A DNA stretch of 64,000 bases from Tupaia tana (GCA_026018925.1 JAKSZU010000002.1:87758475-87822474); one strand, 5' to 3'. Counted from the stretch's first letter, positions 12,068 through 24,545 are shown. The notes: generated from the letters alone by a model not told the origin. Numbers and translations: made by a program.

Positions 12068-12785
12068 AAATGTTCATGACAAGACCCTTCAAGATAAGAA
12101 AAACTTGACATTCCCACTGCAATTGCCACTTAGTAACTTGCCTGCATGGCCCTCTCCCTAGTGTACTTATTTTCTTATTTTCTCATGGCTGTGACTTTTG
12201 TGTTTTGAGATGAGTCTCTAAATTGAATTGAATGTTCCATCTCATGGAACAATTGTCTGTATACTGCCTGCAGAGTATGTGTATTTTCAAGTCTAGCTTC
12301 TGTCAGGATGAGCTGAGCGTACGTTCCAGACTATACACATGAGGGAGTGGACCATCTAAAGGCAACACTACTACATCACAGGCCATTGGCCACTGGGTCT
12401 GAATCCTGAGAAACCCACACGAGTGTGGTCACTTTAGGTCAGTAGAACATACTGGCAAATGTCCCACAAGCCTTTGTTTTCGAAATTAACATTAACTCTT
12501 GACTATCTGCAGAACAATACCTTTAGCAGTCATCTAGTTAAACAAGGTCACTTGACAAATTAGCGAAGTGAGATTTCCAAAACAGTTACAGCATTATCCC
12601 ACCCTCACCCAGGAGTGAATAGAGAGCCGCAAGCTAGAACTCAAGGTCTTTAATTTCTCTCTCTCTCCAAAGAAATTAATTTCATTTGTTTTAGAAACTA
12701 TGCTAGATAAAATAGCATTTAGAAATATTTGAAGTTATAGTTCTGTAGCCTTTAAAATCATTCTGAGTTTTGAAATTACTGAAAA
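12068..12785. other. Intron 2, no gene recognised
   Basis: No feature recognised. Confidence 0.5.
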
Positions 12786-12799
12786 TACCGTGTGTAGGT

Positions 12800-13010
12800 G
12801 TGAGGGGATTGGTATTTTAGAGAGGAGCTCACTCAAGATAATCCTCCTGCCTCAGCCTCCCTGGGATCTGGGACTACAGGCAAGTGACACCACTCCCAGC
12901 TTTATAAAGTGGGTGGAAATTGATCCCATGTGGCCTCAGCCTGCCAAGCAGCAGCTTTCAGTGCACACTATCATGACTGGGCCTACAGCTTTTCTTTATA
13001 AACCAAAGGG
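12800..13010 (-). mobile_element. Chimeric tRNA/7SL-like SINE, copy 1
   Basis: On the minus strand, gcctgtagtcccagatccc and gggaggctgaggcaggagga (12835-12890) match the 7SL RNA/Alu left arm. Upstream lies a tRNA-like part with gggatcaatttcc resembling box B. The order, tRNA-like then 7SL-like, is the same as in the copy at 13330. Confidence 0.65.
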
Positions 13011-13329
13011 GCTGCAAAGTATATGCATGATTTTACAGTACATTTTCTAAACTATAACAATTTTTAAAGTGTGTTAAGTGTGATGTTCATGAAGTCTAAT
13101 TTGTCTCCTGAAGTGTGTTTAATTGGCAATAAGTGTTTTCAAGATATAGAAATTATAGTCCTTTACCATAACGTCTCATTAAATTAGTTATCTGTGTCTT
13201 CAATACAAATAATCATTCTTTTTTATGGAAAAAAAAAAGTCTACTGAAGAGGGAGGTATAATTTGCTACGTGTAGGCTGTAATTTGTAATTGTAGCTTGA
13301 ATATGGAAGTGCACACAATCTTTAAAATC

Positions 13330-13530
13330 TCATTCAGACCCAGCCACAGAAGCACAAGCAATAGGATGTCTCTAAGAACATGGGAAGCCCAGGTTCAATT
13401 CCCAGTTCAACCTGGACAGGCAGGGCAAAGTGGTGCATGCCTGTGATTCTAGCTAACTGGGAGGCTAAGACAGGAAGTTTGTTGTATGGTGAGATCCTAT
13501 CAAAACATACCTCTCAAGATGCTAGGCTAA
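13330..13530 (+). mobile_element. Chimeric tRNA/7SL-like SINE, copy 2 (inverted relative to copy 1)
   Basis: GGTTCAATTCCC (13393-13404) is a good pol III box B. It is followed by gtggtgcatgcctgtgattc and ctgggaggctaagacaggaa, which match the 7SL/Alu left arm. 7SL-derived SINEs are known from primates, rodents and treeshrews, which supports a Euarchontoglires host. Confidence 0.65.
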
Positions 13531-13791
13531 AGTTAGGCCAAGAGAAGGCCACCATCATTTTGCCTGGAGTGATTCTAATCAGGAACTTGGAGGGTCTCGC
13601 CCTAACCTTGTCATGGGTATACACAGAGATATCCTAGGGGAAGGTTGGTTTCTTGTAGTAAGCCCTTGGGAAACCCAGAAAGTAGAAGGGCCCTGTAACC
13701 ATCACTCCTCAGGGTGGCTGGGCTCAGAACATGGGGAAATCTCTATACTGATTTGCTCAGGCTGAAGAGGCACAAAGAAAGACAAACAACA

Positions 13792-14960
13792 ATGAAAGAA
13801 GTAGAAATAAGTGAAGCAGGATCTGACAGTCAGCCTCTTAGTGGTAATCAACAAATGAATTGTGAATATTTGGTTGATAGCCTGTTTTATTTTTCTTGTT
13901 TTTTTATTTTTTTATTTTTTGAGAGAGAGAGATTTTTGCTATAGGGTACTTTCTTTGCCAGAGAGACAAAGAAAGACAGTGAGGGGAAAAATGAGAAATT
14001 ATCCTCCAGGGGATGGCCACACCACAATCCCTTCTCCTTTCTCCTCTTGTGATTTGGGACACACACGCATGTGCACCCAGCATGAGTTTCAAGTCTCCAG
14101 GTCTGGGACTCAAACCAAGGTCGGCTATGTGGGAGCCCAGCACCTTAACCACTATGCCACCCACTGGCCCCATTGGTAGCCTTTTGGAGGAAGCACAGAA
14201 GGTTGGTGACAAATGCTTGTCCCCCACCAAACAGAAGAAACACGTAGCTGTACGTATAAAATTATGGGAAAATGGATTATAGTTCATGATCATTTCAGAA
14301 GTTATTCTGATGGTGCAAGTCAACAGTTTCTAAACTCTATCAAAAAGGGGAAATTGTCCTCAGAATTACAAGGCACTTTTGATAAAGAAGTGGACATTGA
14401 GGTTGAAGATAAGAAAAATGAAGTATCTATATCTATGAAGCCTGGGTTCCAACCTTTCTTAGGACAAGGCAACAGACTGGGAGGTGCCACGTGAAAAATT
14501 GTTTCAAAAGCACAGAGTATCAAAATTGAAAATAAAAACAATTTCTCAGCTATTCCACTGAAAAAGTTGGAACCCATTACTAATGTACAAATCTGGTTAG
14601 CCAATGGGAAAAGGACTGTCCAGAAATTTAACATTTCTCATAAGATAAACCACATCAAAGACTTCAGAAAATATCAAGGATCTCAAAGAAATCCTCCCTT
14701 TTCCCTGACAAGAGTGCTTTCTTTCCTCAAATTGCTAGATGAAACACTCACACTGGAAGAACAGATTTACAGACTGCTGTAATCATTCAGAGGCTCCTAA
14801 AAACGGCTGAACCTTGTAGAGAACTTTTGTATCATCGAGTAGACTACATGGACAATTTTCAGAAAAAAAATGATGGTTATAAGGGGAAATGCAAACCAAA
14901 ATGGAGAAAAGAAGTCAGATTTGCTGGACGTTTGTTTCAAGCACTATTTAACTTAACTCT
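13792..14960 (+). pseudogene. UBXN2A: UBXN2A processed pseudogene, split by a SINE
   Basis: The parent encodes UBX domain protein 2A, a p97/VCP cofactor with a SEP and a UBX domain. Here an intronless copy starts MKEVEISEAGSDSQPL at 13792, breaks after NCEYLVDSLF (13889), and resumes at EEAQKVGDKC (14187) after a minus-strand SINE. It then gives FRSYSDGASQQFLNSIKKG (SEP region), LEPITNVQIWLANGKR and LLDETLTLEE (UBX region). Disabling changes include a frameshift near 14270, a TGA at 14492-14494 and further shifts near the C-terminus. No introns remain, so it is a retrocopy; the 5' and 3' UTR limits are uncertain. It lies antisense to EPM2A. Confidence 0.9.
13905..14171 (-). mobile_element. 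tRNA-derived SINE, old long subfamily, inside the UBXN2A pseudogene
   Basis: Minus-strand ggggccagtgggtggcatag head through the tail complement tatagggtac. The flanks tgatagcctgttt and tggtagccttttgg are target copies of the same pseudogene codons (VDSLF), so the SINE came after the retrocopy. Confidence 0.9.
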
Positions 14961-15824
14961 CTCCTTATAAGAAGATTTTTAAATAAGCTCAAGACAGGAA
15001 AGTAACATAGGACTGGAAACTATATCCAATACACTTTTTTCTGAAAGGATATTCAGAAAGAAAAAAAAGCTTATTTGCAAATACCAATTAATTAATACAA
15101 CATATATTAAATAGCTATATAATTTATAGAATATTAATGTGGTTTTCATCAAACCTAAACCTCAACGTATTCTCAGCTTTATTCTGTAACAGAAAAATAC
15201 ATTCATACACATTAATTTAGCAACGATATCAAAGATATATTTTCATTTAAGAATAAAATATAACATTTGAGATGAGCCATTCATTTGCCCCCATTCACTT
15301 AGAATCTAATACCTATGCTGTCACATTACTAATTGAACAAATATTTCAAAAACAAATCACATCAAACCAGAAGAATGAAGCGAACAAGAGGAAATAAAAT
15401 AATAAAATAATGGAAGCTAGAAAACAAATGGTTGACTGGTAAATAATTTAGCAGAGTTGAAAACAACAAAAACAAAACAAACAAAAAACACTAAGGCCAA
15501 CAGAAGGAGAAGCTGAGAATTGGCTAGAATTACTGACAGGCTCGGGCACTGGTATCACAAGGTAGTCCTGAATGTGAGGACAAGAAACAAGGAAAACTGG
15601 TGGAAAGTATTTTGAAGAAGCAGTCCGATGCCCAGATTCATTTTTCTGCTTTGCTCAGCTGGGAAACTTTCCCTCCCCAGTGCAGACAAATACTGAAGGT
15701 TATTCTCTGGGAGAGGTAAAAGAAGTCTCTGGATTGAAGGACTCCAGGCATGGGACAAGGATTACATGTTGAGAACAAAACAATTAAGTTACTGTCAGGG
15801 TATGTATATAGTAGAAGAATCCCA
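14961..15824. other. Intron 2, no gene recognised
   Basis: AT-rich; may include the rest of the UBXN2A 3' UTR at its left end. Nothing else was recognised. Confidence 0.5.
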
Positions 15825-16015
15825 TGGACCCAGTGGTAGTGCAGTGGTAACATGCAAAACATCCCGAGTTTGCATCCCAGCACCTTCCTGGGCAAACACA
15901 CTGGAACACATGTGCCCATGATCCAGGCTGGCTGAGAAAAGAAGTGGATCATGGCATGAAGATCCTGTTGACAATCTCTCTTTTCCTCTTTCTCAAGAAA
16001 TAAATAAACATTTTT
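15825..16015 (+). mobile_element. SINE subfamily D (tRNA-like head, AAATAAATAAAC end)
   Basis: Head ggacccagtggtagtgcagt, box B-like GTTTGCATCCC, ccatgatccaggctggctga body and a gaaataaataaac end. It shares the body text gatccaggctggctg with copies at 41757 and 42427. Confidence 0.7.
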
Positions 16016-16035
16016 TCAAAAAGAATCGTATAGAG

Positions 16036-16286
16036 GGCTGGCAGGTGGTGTGATGGTTAAGGCACTGGATTCCCACATAGATAACCATGGTCTGACATGG
16101 TCTGTCCCCAGACATGGGGACTTAAAAATCACTCCAGGTATGTGTTAATGCATGCCCAAAATCACAGGAGGAGAATGGAAGAGAAGGGACTGTGGTATGG
16201 ATATCTCCCCTGGGGAGTTATTTTCATCTTCCCTCTCCGTCTCTCTCTGGTGAGCACACATGCCATATGGCAAAAAAACTAAAATA
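16036..16286 (+). mobile_element. tRNA-derived SINE, old long subfamily
   Basis: Head gggctggcaggtggtgtgat; a short internal duplication of the text acatggtctg lies in the box B region. Ends gccatatggcaaaaaaac. It is the nearest repeat to EPM2A exon 2, 205 bp past its donor site. Confidence 0.85.
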
Positions 16287-16489
16287 ATAATACAAAAGAG
16301 AGTCCTTCATACTTAGAACAAGAAAAGCTTGTATACAAATTTAACTGTAATTTCTCTCTTTGAAACACTACAGGGTAACAGTCATCACTCAGGGAAGACA
16401 CTTCAGTTCTGAATATTGTAAACATTTCCATTGTCCTAATGCTACCTCTTGTCCTACTTCTTAGGCTTATAAACATGACACTATTTTTA

Positions 16490-17091
<602 letters not shown>

Positions 17092-17296
17092 AGGGCCAGT
17101 AGGTGACAGAGTGGTTAAGGTGGCTGGATCCCACATGGGCAACTTCACAGTTCTAGTCCTGAACCTGGCAGCCTGAAAAATATGACAGGCATATATACAT
17201 GTATGCCTAAAAATCTCAAAAAGAGGGAAGAAATGAAGAAGAAGGAATTGAGGTATGACTGTAGGGTGCTTTCTCATTTTGTGTACATTCAATATG

Positions 17297-17349
<53 letters not shown>

Positions 17350-17390
17350 CAGAGAACACACATGCTCTCTAGCAAATTAAAAAGAATGCA
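17092..17390 (+). mobile_element. tRNA-derived SINE with (CT)n expansion in its tail
   Basis: Head gggccagtaggtgacagagt, diverged box B. The pyrimidine tract has grown into about 25 CT units at 17300-17346, followed by acacatgctctctagcaaa. Confidence 0.8.
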
Positions 17391-17391
17391 T

Positions 17392-17408
17392 AAAAAGAAC
17401 TAAATGCC
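17392..17408 (+). repeat. Target-site duplication, left copy, of the inverted L1
   Basis: AAAAAGAACTAAATGCC, repeated at 20033-20049. The left boundary follows the L1-endonuclease type context (TTTT/A on the opposite strand). Confidence 0.93.
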
Positions 17409-18822
17409 AAAGGAGAGAGGTAGGGGTTCAGATTCATCTTTCTGCAAGTGGAAGTCCAGTTTCTCCAGCACCACTTGCTGAAGAGGCTTTCATTTTCCCA
17501 CTGGATTGACTGGTACCCCTTGTCAAAGATCAGTTGACTGTATGTTTGGGCACTTATTTCTGGGGACTCTATTCTGTTCCATTGGTCCACATGTCTGTTT
17601 CTGTGCCAATACCATGCTGTCTTTATTACCACAGCTTTGTAATATATTTTTGGATCAGGGATTGAGATGCCACCCACTCCATTCTTCTTGTGTAGAAGTG
17701 CTTTGGCAATACAGGGTCTTTTATGATTCCAGACAAATTTTAAGATTGTCTTTTCTAGATCTGTGAAGAATGAGTCTGGTACTTTGATTGGCATTGCATT
17801 AAATAGGTAGATTAATTTGGGTAGAATTGCCATTTTGATTATATTAACTCTTCCAATCCATGAACATGGGATGTCCTTCCATTTTTTTCTGTCATTTTCA
17901 ATTTCTTTTTTTACCTTCTCGTAGTTTTCCTTGTGGAGGTCTTTAACTTCTTTGGTTAGATTTATTCCTAAATATCTTATACTTTTAGTAGCTAGGGTAA
18001 ACGGAATAAGTTTTTTCAGTTCTATCTCAGTCTGCCTGTTATTCGTATATAGAAATGCTATCGATTTCTGTATATTGATTTTATATCCTGCAACTTTACT
18101 GAATTCATGTATTACTTCCAGTAGTTTTTCCATGGAGACCATTGGGTCTTCTATGTATACAATCATGTCATCTGCAAATAGAGAGAGTTTCACCTCTTCT
18201 TTTCCTATTCGAATGCCCTTTATTTTTTCCTCTTTCCGATTGCGTTGGCGAGGACTTCCAGTACTATATTGAAAAGGAGAGGAGAAAGTGGGCATCCTTG
18301 TCTTGTTCCTGTGTTTAGTGGGAAAGCTTTCAGCTTTTCTCCATTCAGGATGATGTTCGCTATGGGTTTTTCATAGATGGCTTTTATTGTATTGAGAAAT
18401 GGCCCTTCTATGCCGATTTTGCTAAGAGTCTTGATCATGAAGGGATGTTGTATCTTATCAAATGCTTTTTCTGCGTCAATCGATATGACCATATGGTTTT
18501 TGTCTTTCTTCCTATTAATATGGTGTATTACATTTATGGTTTTGCGTATGTTGAACCAACCTTGCATTCCTGGAATAAAGCCTACCTGATCATGGTGTAT
18601 GATCTTCTGTATAAGTTGTTGAATACGATTTGCTAGTATCTTGTTGAGAATCTTTGAGTCTATGTTCATCAGAGATATTGGTCTATAGTTTTCCTTCCTT
18701 GTCCTGTCCTTATCTGTTTTGAGGATGAGGGTGACAGAGGCTTCATAGAATGAATTAGGGAGAGATTCACCCTTTTGGATCTTTAGAAATAATTTGAGCA
18801 GAATGGGAGTATCAAGGATCTA
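17409..18822 (-). pseudogene. L1 ORF2 reverse-transcriptase segment (inverted part)
   Basis: Two minus-strand open segments cover it: 18220-18669 with [17 protein letters not shown] and [18 protein letters not shown], and 17369-18295 with the catalytic FADD box (LFADDMIVY at about 18160-18190) and [16 protein letters not shown]. They overlap in different frames, so one frameshift lies near 18230-18290. Endonuclease and ORF2 N-terminus are missing. Not a functional gene. Confidence 0.93.
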
Positions 18823-19760
18823 AATCTAAGACCTCAAACTATAAAGCTGCTCCTGGAGAATGCTGGGGAAACTCTGGGAGACATTGGTGTAGGGAAAGAC
18901 TTCCTAAAGGAGACCCTCAAAGCAGAGTCCATCGTCCACAAAATAGACAAGTGGGATTACATCAGACTAAGAAGTTTCTGCATGGCCAAAGACACAGTAG
19001 TTAGTGTGAATCGACAGCCCTCAGAATGGGAAAATATTTTTGTAAATGTTGCATCAGATAACGGACTGATAACCAGAATACACAAGGAACTAAAAAAGGT
19101 GTTTGGAAAAAAGATGAGCAACCCTATTAAAAGATGGGAGAAGGAGATGAAGAAAACACTCTCTAAAGATGACATACGAATGGCCAAAAGGCATATGAAA
19201 AAATGTTCAACCTCCCTCATCGTAAGGGAAATGCAGATAAAAACAACAATGAGGTACCACCTAACCCCAGTCAGATTGTCTAATATTAAAAAAATGATAA
19301 GTGTTGGCGGGGGTGTGGTGAAAGGGGAACTCTTTTACACTGCTGGTGGGAATGTAGATTGGTCCAACCACTGTGGAGAATAATTTGGAGATTCCTCAAA
19401 AATCTACAGATAGATCTGCCATATGATCCAGAGATCCCACTCCTCGGTATCTACCCAAAGGACAGAAGAATTCTTCATTGGAAAAGTGCTTGCACATCGA
19501 TGTTTATTGCGGCACTATTCACAATTGCTAAGTCATGGAACCAACCCAGATGCCCCCGTATGGAGGAATGGATTGAAAAACTGTGGCACATATACTCTAT
19601 GGAATACTACTCAGCCATAAAAACCAACAGAGCCCTGGCTTTTGACAGAAAGTGGAAGAATATGGAAGATGTACTGCTGAGTGAGGCAAGCCAGGCTATG
19701 AAGGAGAGACATTGTATGTCCCCACTTAACATATACCGTTTGTCTGCATTCTGTGTCTGA
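18823..19760 (+). pseudogene. L1 ORF2 C-terminal segment (sense part)
   Basis: Open segments 18982-19383 (MSNPIKRWEKEMKKTLSKDD) and 19359-19760 ([27 protein letters not shown]) are in different frames, joined by a frameshift near 19375. The last segment ends in SPLNIYRLSAFCV before the 3' UTR. Confidence 0.9.
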
Positions 19761-20032
19761 AACTGATTGACTAACAGTTGAACAAACACAAGAGATGGGT
19801 GTGAATGTCAGATGAGGTGTATGTGGAGGAGTGGGGCCCAACGAAAGACATTTGGAGAAGGGATACAGAGGTAGAGCATTGACGGGATGGGGAGGTGTGG
19901 TGTTATCTGTTGAAGATATTTCGATCAACGGGTCTGGGGAGAAATGTTCACATATCGAAATGGTCTCATTGTAAGCCAAACAATATGATTGAAAGTATAT
20001 ACAAAGATAAATAAATTAATTAATAAAAAAAA

Positions 20033-20049
20033 AAAAAGAACTAAATGCC
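20033..20049 (+). repeat. Target-site duplication, right copy, of the inverted L1
   Basis: AAAAAGAACTAAATGCC; its 5' A residues cannot be separated from the poly(A) tail. Confidence 0.93.
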
Positions 20050-21880
20050 CCACCCCCAGGTTTGCCTGGGGACCTTTGGCAGCACAGCTCTGCCTGCTTC
20101 CTAAGCCATGCCTGCCCACCAGGAGACTTAGATTCCAGGCTCAGCAGGCCTCTCCTTGTGGGTGCAGCCTCTCCCCATTATGCTGACCTTTGGAATTGGG
20201 ACCTCTGGCTAAGTCATATCTCCTTAGCTCATCTCCAGCTCAACAGGAGTTGAAAAGTTGGAAAAGGAGCCAATCACCTGAAGGTACCTATATTAACTTT
20301 TATCTGCTCTGTCTGGAAGACATAGTCCTCTAACAGGATTACACCTGGGACCTAAAGGTGATAGTCTCCCCCTCCAATACTACAGAATCTACTCCAATAA
20401 GTAGAAAGAAATGAATACTGCATCAGATGACCAAAAACCAGCCCAGAGACAGAAGAAATATGAGAAAACAATGAAATAACTCTCCCAAAAGGGAACACAA
20501 TATCCCTCACCAACAAAAGACAACACAAGAGAATTTACAGAAATGTAAGAGAGAAATTCTGAACATTGATTGTGACAAAAACTCAATGAGATGCAAGAGA
20601 AAACAAACAGTTCCAAGAAATGAGAAAATCATTCCAGGACATGAAAGAGGAATTCCATAAAGAGATGCACATTCTAAAAAAGAATCAAAAAGAACTTCTG
20701 AAAATAAAGAATACAGCAAGAAATTTAAATCTCCCTAGAAAGCATTTACAGCAGATTGAATCATGCAGAAAAAATAATTTCTGACTTTGAAGACAAATTC
20801 TCCAACATAGACAAAACCACCAAAAACAATTTTAAAAAAGAGTAAAAAAATGAGGATAATATACAGAAAATTCTAGACACCATTAAATGTCCTAATATCC
20901 ATGTAATGGGTATTACAAAAGCAGCTGTACAGAAAAAAGATGATCAACCCTATTAAAAAATGGGAGAATGAACTGAAAACACCACTCTCTAACGATGACA
21001 TATGAATAACCAAAAGACATATGAAAAAAATGTTCAACATCATAAGGGAAATGCAGATCAAAACAACAATGAGATACCACCTAACCCCAGTCAGAATGTC
21101 TAAAATAAAAAAATTTTTTTAAAAAATGATAAGTGCTGGCGGGGATGTGGTGAAAGGGCAACTCTGTTACACTGCTGGTGGGAATGTAAATTGGTCCAGC
21201 CATTGTGGAGAACAATTTGGAGAGTCCTCAAAAATCTACAAATAGAACTACCATATGATCCAGCAATCCCACTTCTTGGTATCTACCCAAAGGACAGAAG
21301 AATTCTTCATCAGAAAAGTGCTTGCACATCAATGTTTATTGCAGCATTATTCACAATTGCTAAGACATGGAACCAACCCAAATGCCCACGAACAGATGAA
21401 TGGATTGAAAAACTGTGGCACATATACTTTATGGAATTCTATTCAGCCATAAAAAAAAAAAAAACAGCAAAACCCTGGCTTTTGACAGAAAGTGGAAGAA
21501 TATGAAAATTTACTGCTGAGTGAAGCAAGCCAGGCTATGAAGAAGAGACATTGTATGTCCCACTTAATATATACCGAGTGTCCTCACTCTATGACTGAAA
21601 CTGATTGACTAAAGGATATACAAACATAGCAAATGGGTGTAAATATAAGATATAGTATGTGTGGAAGAGTAGGGCCTGAGGAAGGACATTTAGAAGAAAA
21701 TTACGGAGGCAAAGCATTAATGGGACAAAGAAATGTGGTATTATCTCTTGAAGATATTTTATAGTTTAAACAACTGGACTAGGGAGAAATGTTCATATAC
21801 TTAAATATTCACTTTGTAAGCTGAATAATGTGATTGAATGTATAAAAGAAAATGAAATTAAAAATAAAGTAAAAAAAAAG
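20050..21880 (+). mobile_element. Internally deleted L1: 5' UTR, half ORF1, then ORF2 end and 3' UTR
   Basis: 20050-20423 is GC-richer 5' UTR. From 20424 (MTKNQPRDRRNMRK, stop at codon 16) the decayed ORF1 coiled-coil follows, with EEFHKEMHILKKNQKELL, to [11 protein letters not shown] near 20905. Then at about 20925-20940 it jumps into the ORF2 C-terminus (DDQPY...KMGE) and continues through [16 protein letters not shown] to the 3' UTR and A-rich end. The RRM part of ORF1 and nearly all of ORF2 are missing, so it was non-autonomous or deleted after insertion. The ORF1 text is homologous to the composite element at 30826. Confidence 0.85.
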
Positions 21881-21885
21881 AAATT

Positions 21886-23900
21886 GAAAATAACACAAAA
21901 ACGTGGAAAGGCATCCCATGTTCAAGGATTAGAATTATCCATTTTGAATGTAATCAGAATGTCAATCCTACCCAAATTAACCTACAAATTCAATGCAATT
22001 CTGATCAAACTACCAGAGATATTTCTCACAGAAATAGAAAAAAAAATCATAAAATTTGTCTGGAATCATAAAAGGCCCCATATTGTCAAAGCAATACTGT
22101 ACAAAAAGAATAAAGTAGAAGGTATCTTAAATCCTGATCTCAAAATATATTACAAAGTTGTGATAATCAAAACAGCATGGTATTGGCAGAAAAACAGGCA
22201 GGTAGATTAATGGAACAGAATTGAGAACCCAGAAATAAGCCCCAAAATATCCAGTCAACTGATTTTTGACAAAGGGTACAAGACAACCCAGTGGGAAAAA
22301 GAAAATCTCTTCAGCAAATGGTGCTGGTAAAACTGGTTTCCACCTGCAGAAAAATGAAGCTGGACCCCTATCTCTCACCATTAACAAAAATCAACTCAAA
22401 ATGGGTAAAGGATGTAAACATAAAACTTCAAATTAAAGAACTACTGGTGGAGGGACCAGCAGGTTGTTTGGTGGTTAAGGTGCTGGACTCCCACATGGCC
22501 AACTGTGGTTCGAGTCCTGGACACGGTGGCCTGCATTCTCTCTCTCTCTCTCCCCCTCTTTCTCTCTGTCGTCAAATTTAAAATAATTATAATAATAATA
22601 ACGAAGGTAAACATAGAAATAATTTTCAAATAATAAAAAAGAACTACTGTGGAAAACACAAGGGAAACTCTTGGAGACATCAAAGTAGGCAAATACTTCT
22701 TAAATAAGATTCCCAAAGTGCAAGCAATAATCCCAAAAATAGACACATGAGACTACATCAGGCTAAAAAGCTTCTGTACAGCAAAAGAAACAATAATTAG
22801 AGTGAAGAGACAATCCTCAGAGTGGGAGAATATATTTGTAAACTATGCCTCAGATAAGGAACTTATAATATACAGGGAACTCAAGCAGCTTATACACAAA
22901 AACAAACAACCAAAAAAAAAAAAAACAAAAAACAAAAAAACAAAAAACCAAATCAGGACAATCAAAAGATCAGCAAATGAGCTGAACAGACAACTCCAAA
23001 AAGAAAACATGTAAACAGTCAAAAAGCATATGAAAAAATGCTCAGCATCTCTTATCATGAGGGAAATGCAAACTAAAACCACAATGAGAAACCATTTAAT
23101 CCCAGTCAGAATGAATAAAATTGAAAAAATAAAGAATGAGAGTGCTGGTGAGGTTTTGGTGAAAAGGGAACCCTCCTACGCCATTGGTGTGAATATAAAT
23201 TAGTACAACCACTGTGGATAACAATGTGGAAATTCCTCAGAAACCTACAAATAGAGCCACCGTAAGACCGAGTAATTCACTCTTAGGTATCTACACAGAG
23301 GATAGGAAAATCCTCTGTCAGAAAAACATTTGCCCATCCATGTTTATTGCAGCATGATTCACAACTGCTAGGACATGGAATCAACTCAAATGTCTAAGAA
23401 CAGATAAGTAGATTGAAAAAAATGCAGTACATGTAGTCTATGGAATATTACTCAATCATTAAAAAACAAAAACAAAAAAAAAAACAAACAAAAAAAAAAA
23501 ATGAGACCCTGACATTTGACACAAAATGGATGAATATGGATGATTGGATGCTACCCAAAGCAAGACTATGATAAACAGTCATTGTATGTTCTCACCCCAT
23601 ATACCCCAAATGGCTGCACTTTATATCAGAAACTGAAAGATTGGAAAGTATAATAGCAGGGAGAACAACTGTAGATATTGGAGACAGAATAGGAGAGGGT
23701 GGATAATACAGGGCAAGAGGGAGAGAATCAGGGAAAAAAAAAAACAAAACATTTAATACACACAAAAATGAAAAGATATCTGTTCATGATACTGTATATG
23801 GTAATGTCTTTGACTTGACTAATACACACTGCATTCATGTGAGGAAAGAACACGCTGTTCATGGAAAAGAGGTACAGTAATTAAATGTAAATAAAAATTT
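21886..23900 (+). mobile_element. Older L1: ORF2 C-terminal part and 3' UTR, carrying a SINE
   Basis: Translates as [34 protein letters not shown] and [14 protein letters not shown], then broken frames to the ORF2 end and a 3' UTR with an A-rich run near 23460-23500. A short-form SINE sits at 22450-22605. Confidence 0.88.
22450..22605 (+). mobile_element. tRNA-derived SINE, short subfamily, inside an L1
   Basis: gaccagcaggttgtttggtg head, box B GGTTCGAGTCC, pyrimidine tract and an (ATA)n end; no body. The target text aagaactactgg/aagaactactgtgg flanks it. Confidence 0.88.
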
Positions 23901-23909
23901 TTAAAATTA

Positions 23910-23910
<1 letters not shown>

Positions 23911-23965
<55 letters not shown>
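23911..23965 (+). repeat. (TA)n microsatellite
   Basis: About 27 TA units at the A-rich end of the older L1. Confidence 0.95.
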
Positions 23966-23968
<3 letters not shown>

Positions 23969-24019
23969 ATAAGAAATGAATGCATGATAAATGATAAACC
24001 AACTGATCACATTCCATTT

Positions 24020-24180
24020 AGTTTTCAGGTAAGACAGTACTTATTATTTTCAGAAGATGAAACTAAGTCTTAGAGGTATTTGCTTGCCCAAAGACACAGA
24101 ACTAGTAAGTGCGAAGCTGGCTTTTACCTGATTCACCCAGCCCCCCACCTCTCAGGCTCCTGACACCTCCGTGCTACTTT
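24020..24180 (+). mobile_element. MIR-type ancient SINE fragment
   Basis: gaagatgaaactaagtctta, gcttgcccaaagacacagaa and actagtaagtgcgaagctgg correspond to the MIR core and 3' part. Confidence 0.7.
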
Positions 24181-24292
24181 CTGCCAAGATCATAGGCACC
24201 GAAATACACAATCTTCCTCACAGGGCAATGGAGCAAAAGCAGCAGATAGATTGTTTCTCTGAAAAAACTATTTGCCTACTTCACGATTCTAC

Positions 24293-24545
24293 CCAGTATA
24301 CAGTCTAAATGTTTGTGTCACCCCAAAATTCATATGCTGCCATTTTAATCCCCAAAGTGATGGTATTAAGAGGTAGGGCCTTTGGGAGATAATTAGGTCG
24401 GGGGGGGGGGGGGCAGTAACATCAATGAGATTAGTGCCCTTATAAAAGAGGGCTAAGAGAGACCTCCGGCTCTGTTCATCATGTGAGGACACAAAAGTAT
24501 CTGCTGTAGATGAGCCAGAAAGTGAGCTCTTAACAGAATCTACTC
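24293..24545 (+). mobile_element. MaLR-type LTR relic, left part
   Basis: aatgtttgtgtcaccccaaa, gggcctttgggagataatta and catgtgaggacacaaaagta follow the layout of an ancient mammalian LTR. It stops at gaatctact and continues at 25905 after about 1.36 kb of later inserts. A run of 14 G lies at 24400-24413. Confidence 0.6.

Larger units (their letters stand above)
17409..20032 (+). mobile_element. Young L1 insertion with 5' inversion (twin priming)
   Basis: The left part (17409-18822) is antisense ORF2 and the right part (18823-20032) is sense ORF2 C-terminus, 3' UTR and A-rich tail, bounded by a 17-bp target duplication. This is the classical product of twin priming during L1 reverse transcription. 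Long near-open ORF2 segments remain on both sides, so the insertion is fairly recent. It lies about 0.7 kb inside intron 1 from EPM2A exon 2. Confidence 0.95.

Noticed and set aside
12835-12890. 7SL RNA gene or pseudogene
   Set aside because: Only the left-arm part is present, joined to a tRNA-like part in both copies, so it is a SINE.
17369-18295. 308-codon minus-strand open frame as a host gene
   Set aside because: It is L1 ORF2 reverse transcriptase (FADD box, KFVWNHKRP) in the inverted part of an L1, and a frameshift separates it from the upstream half.
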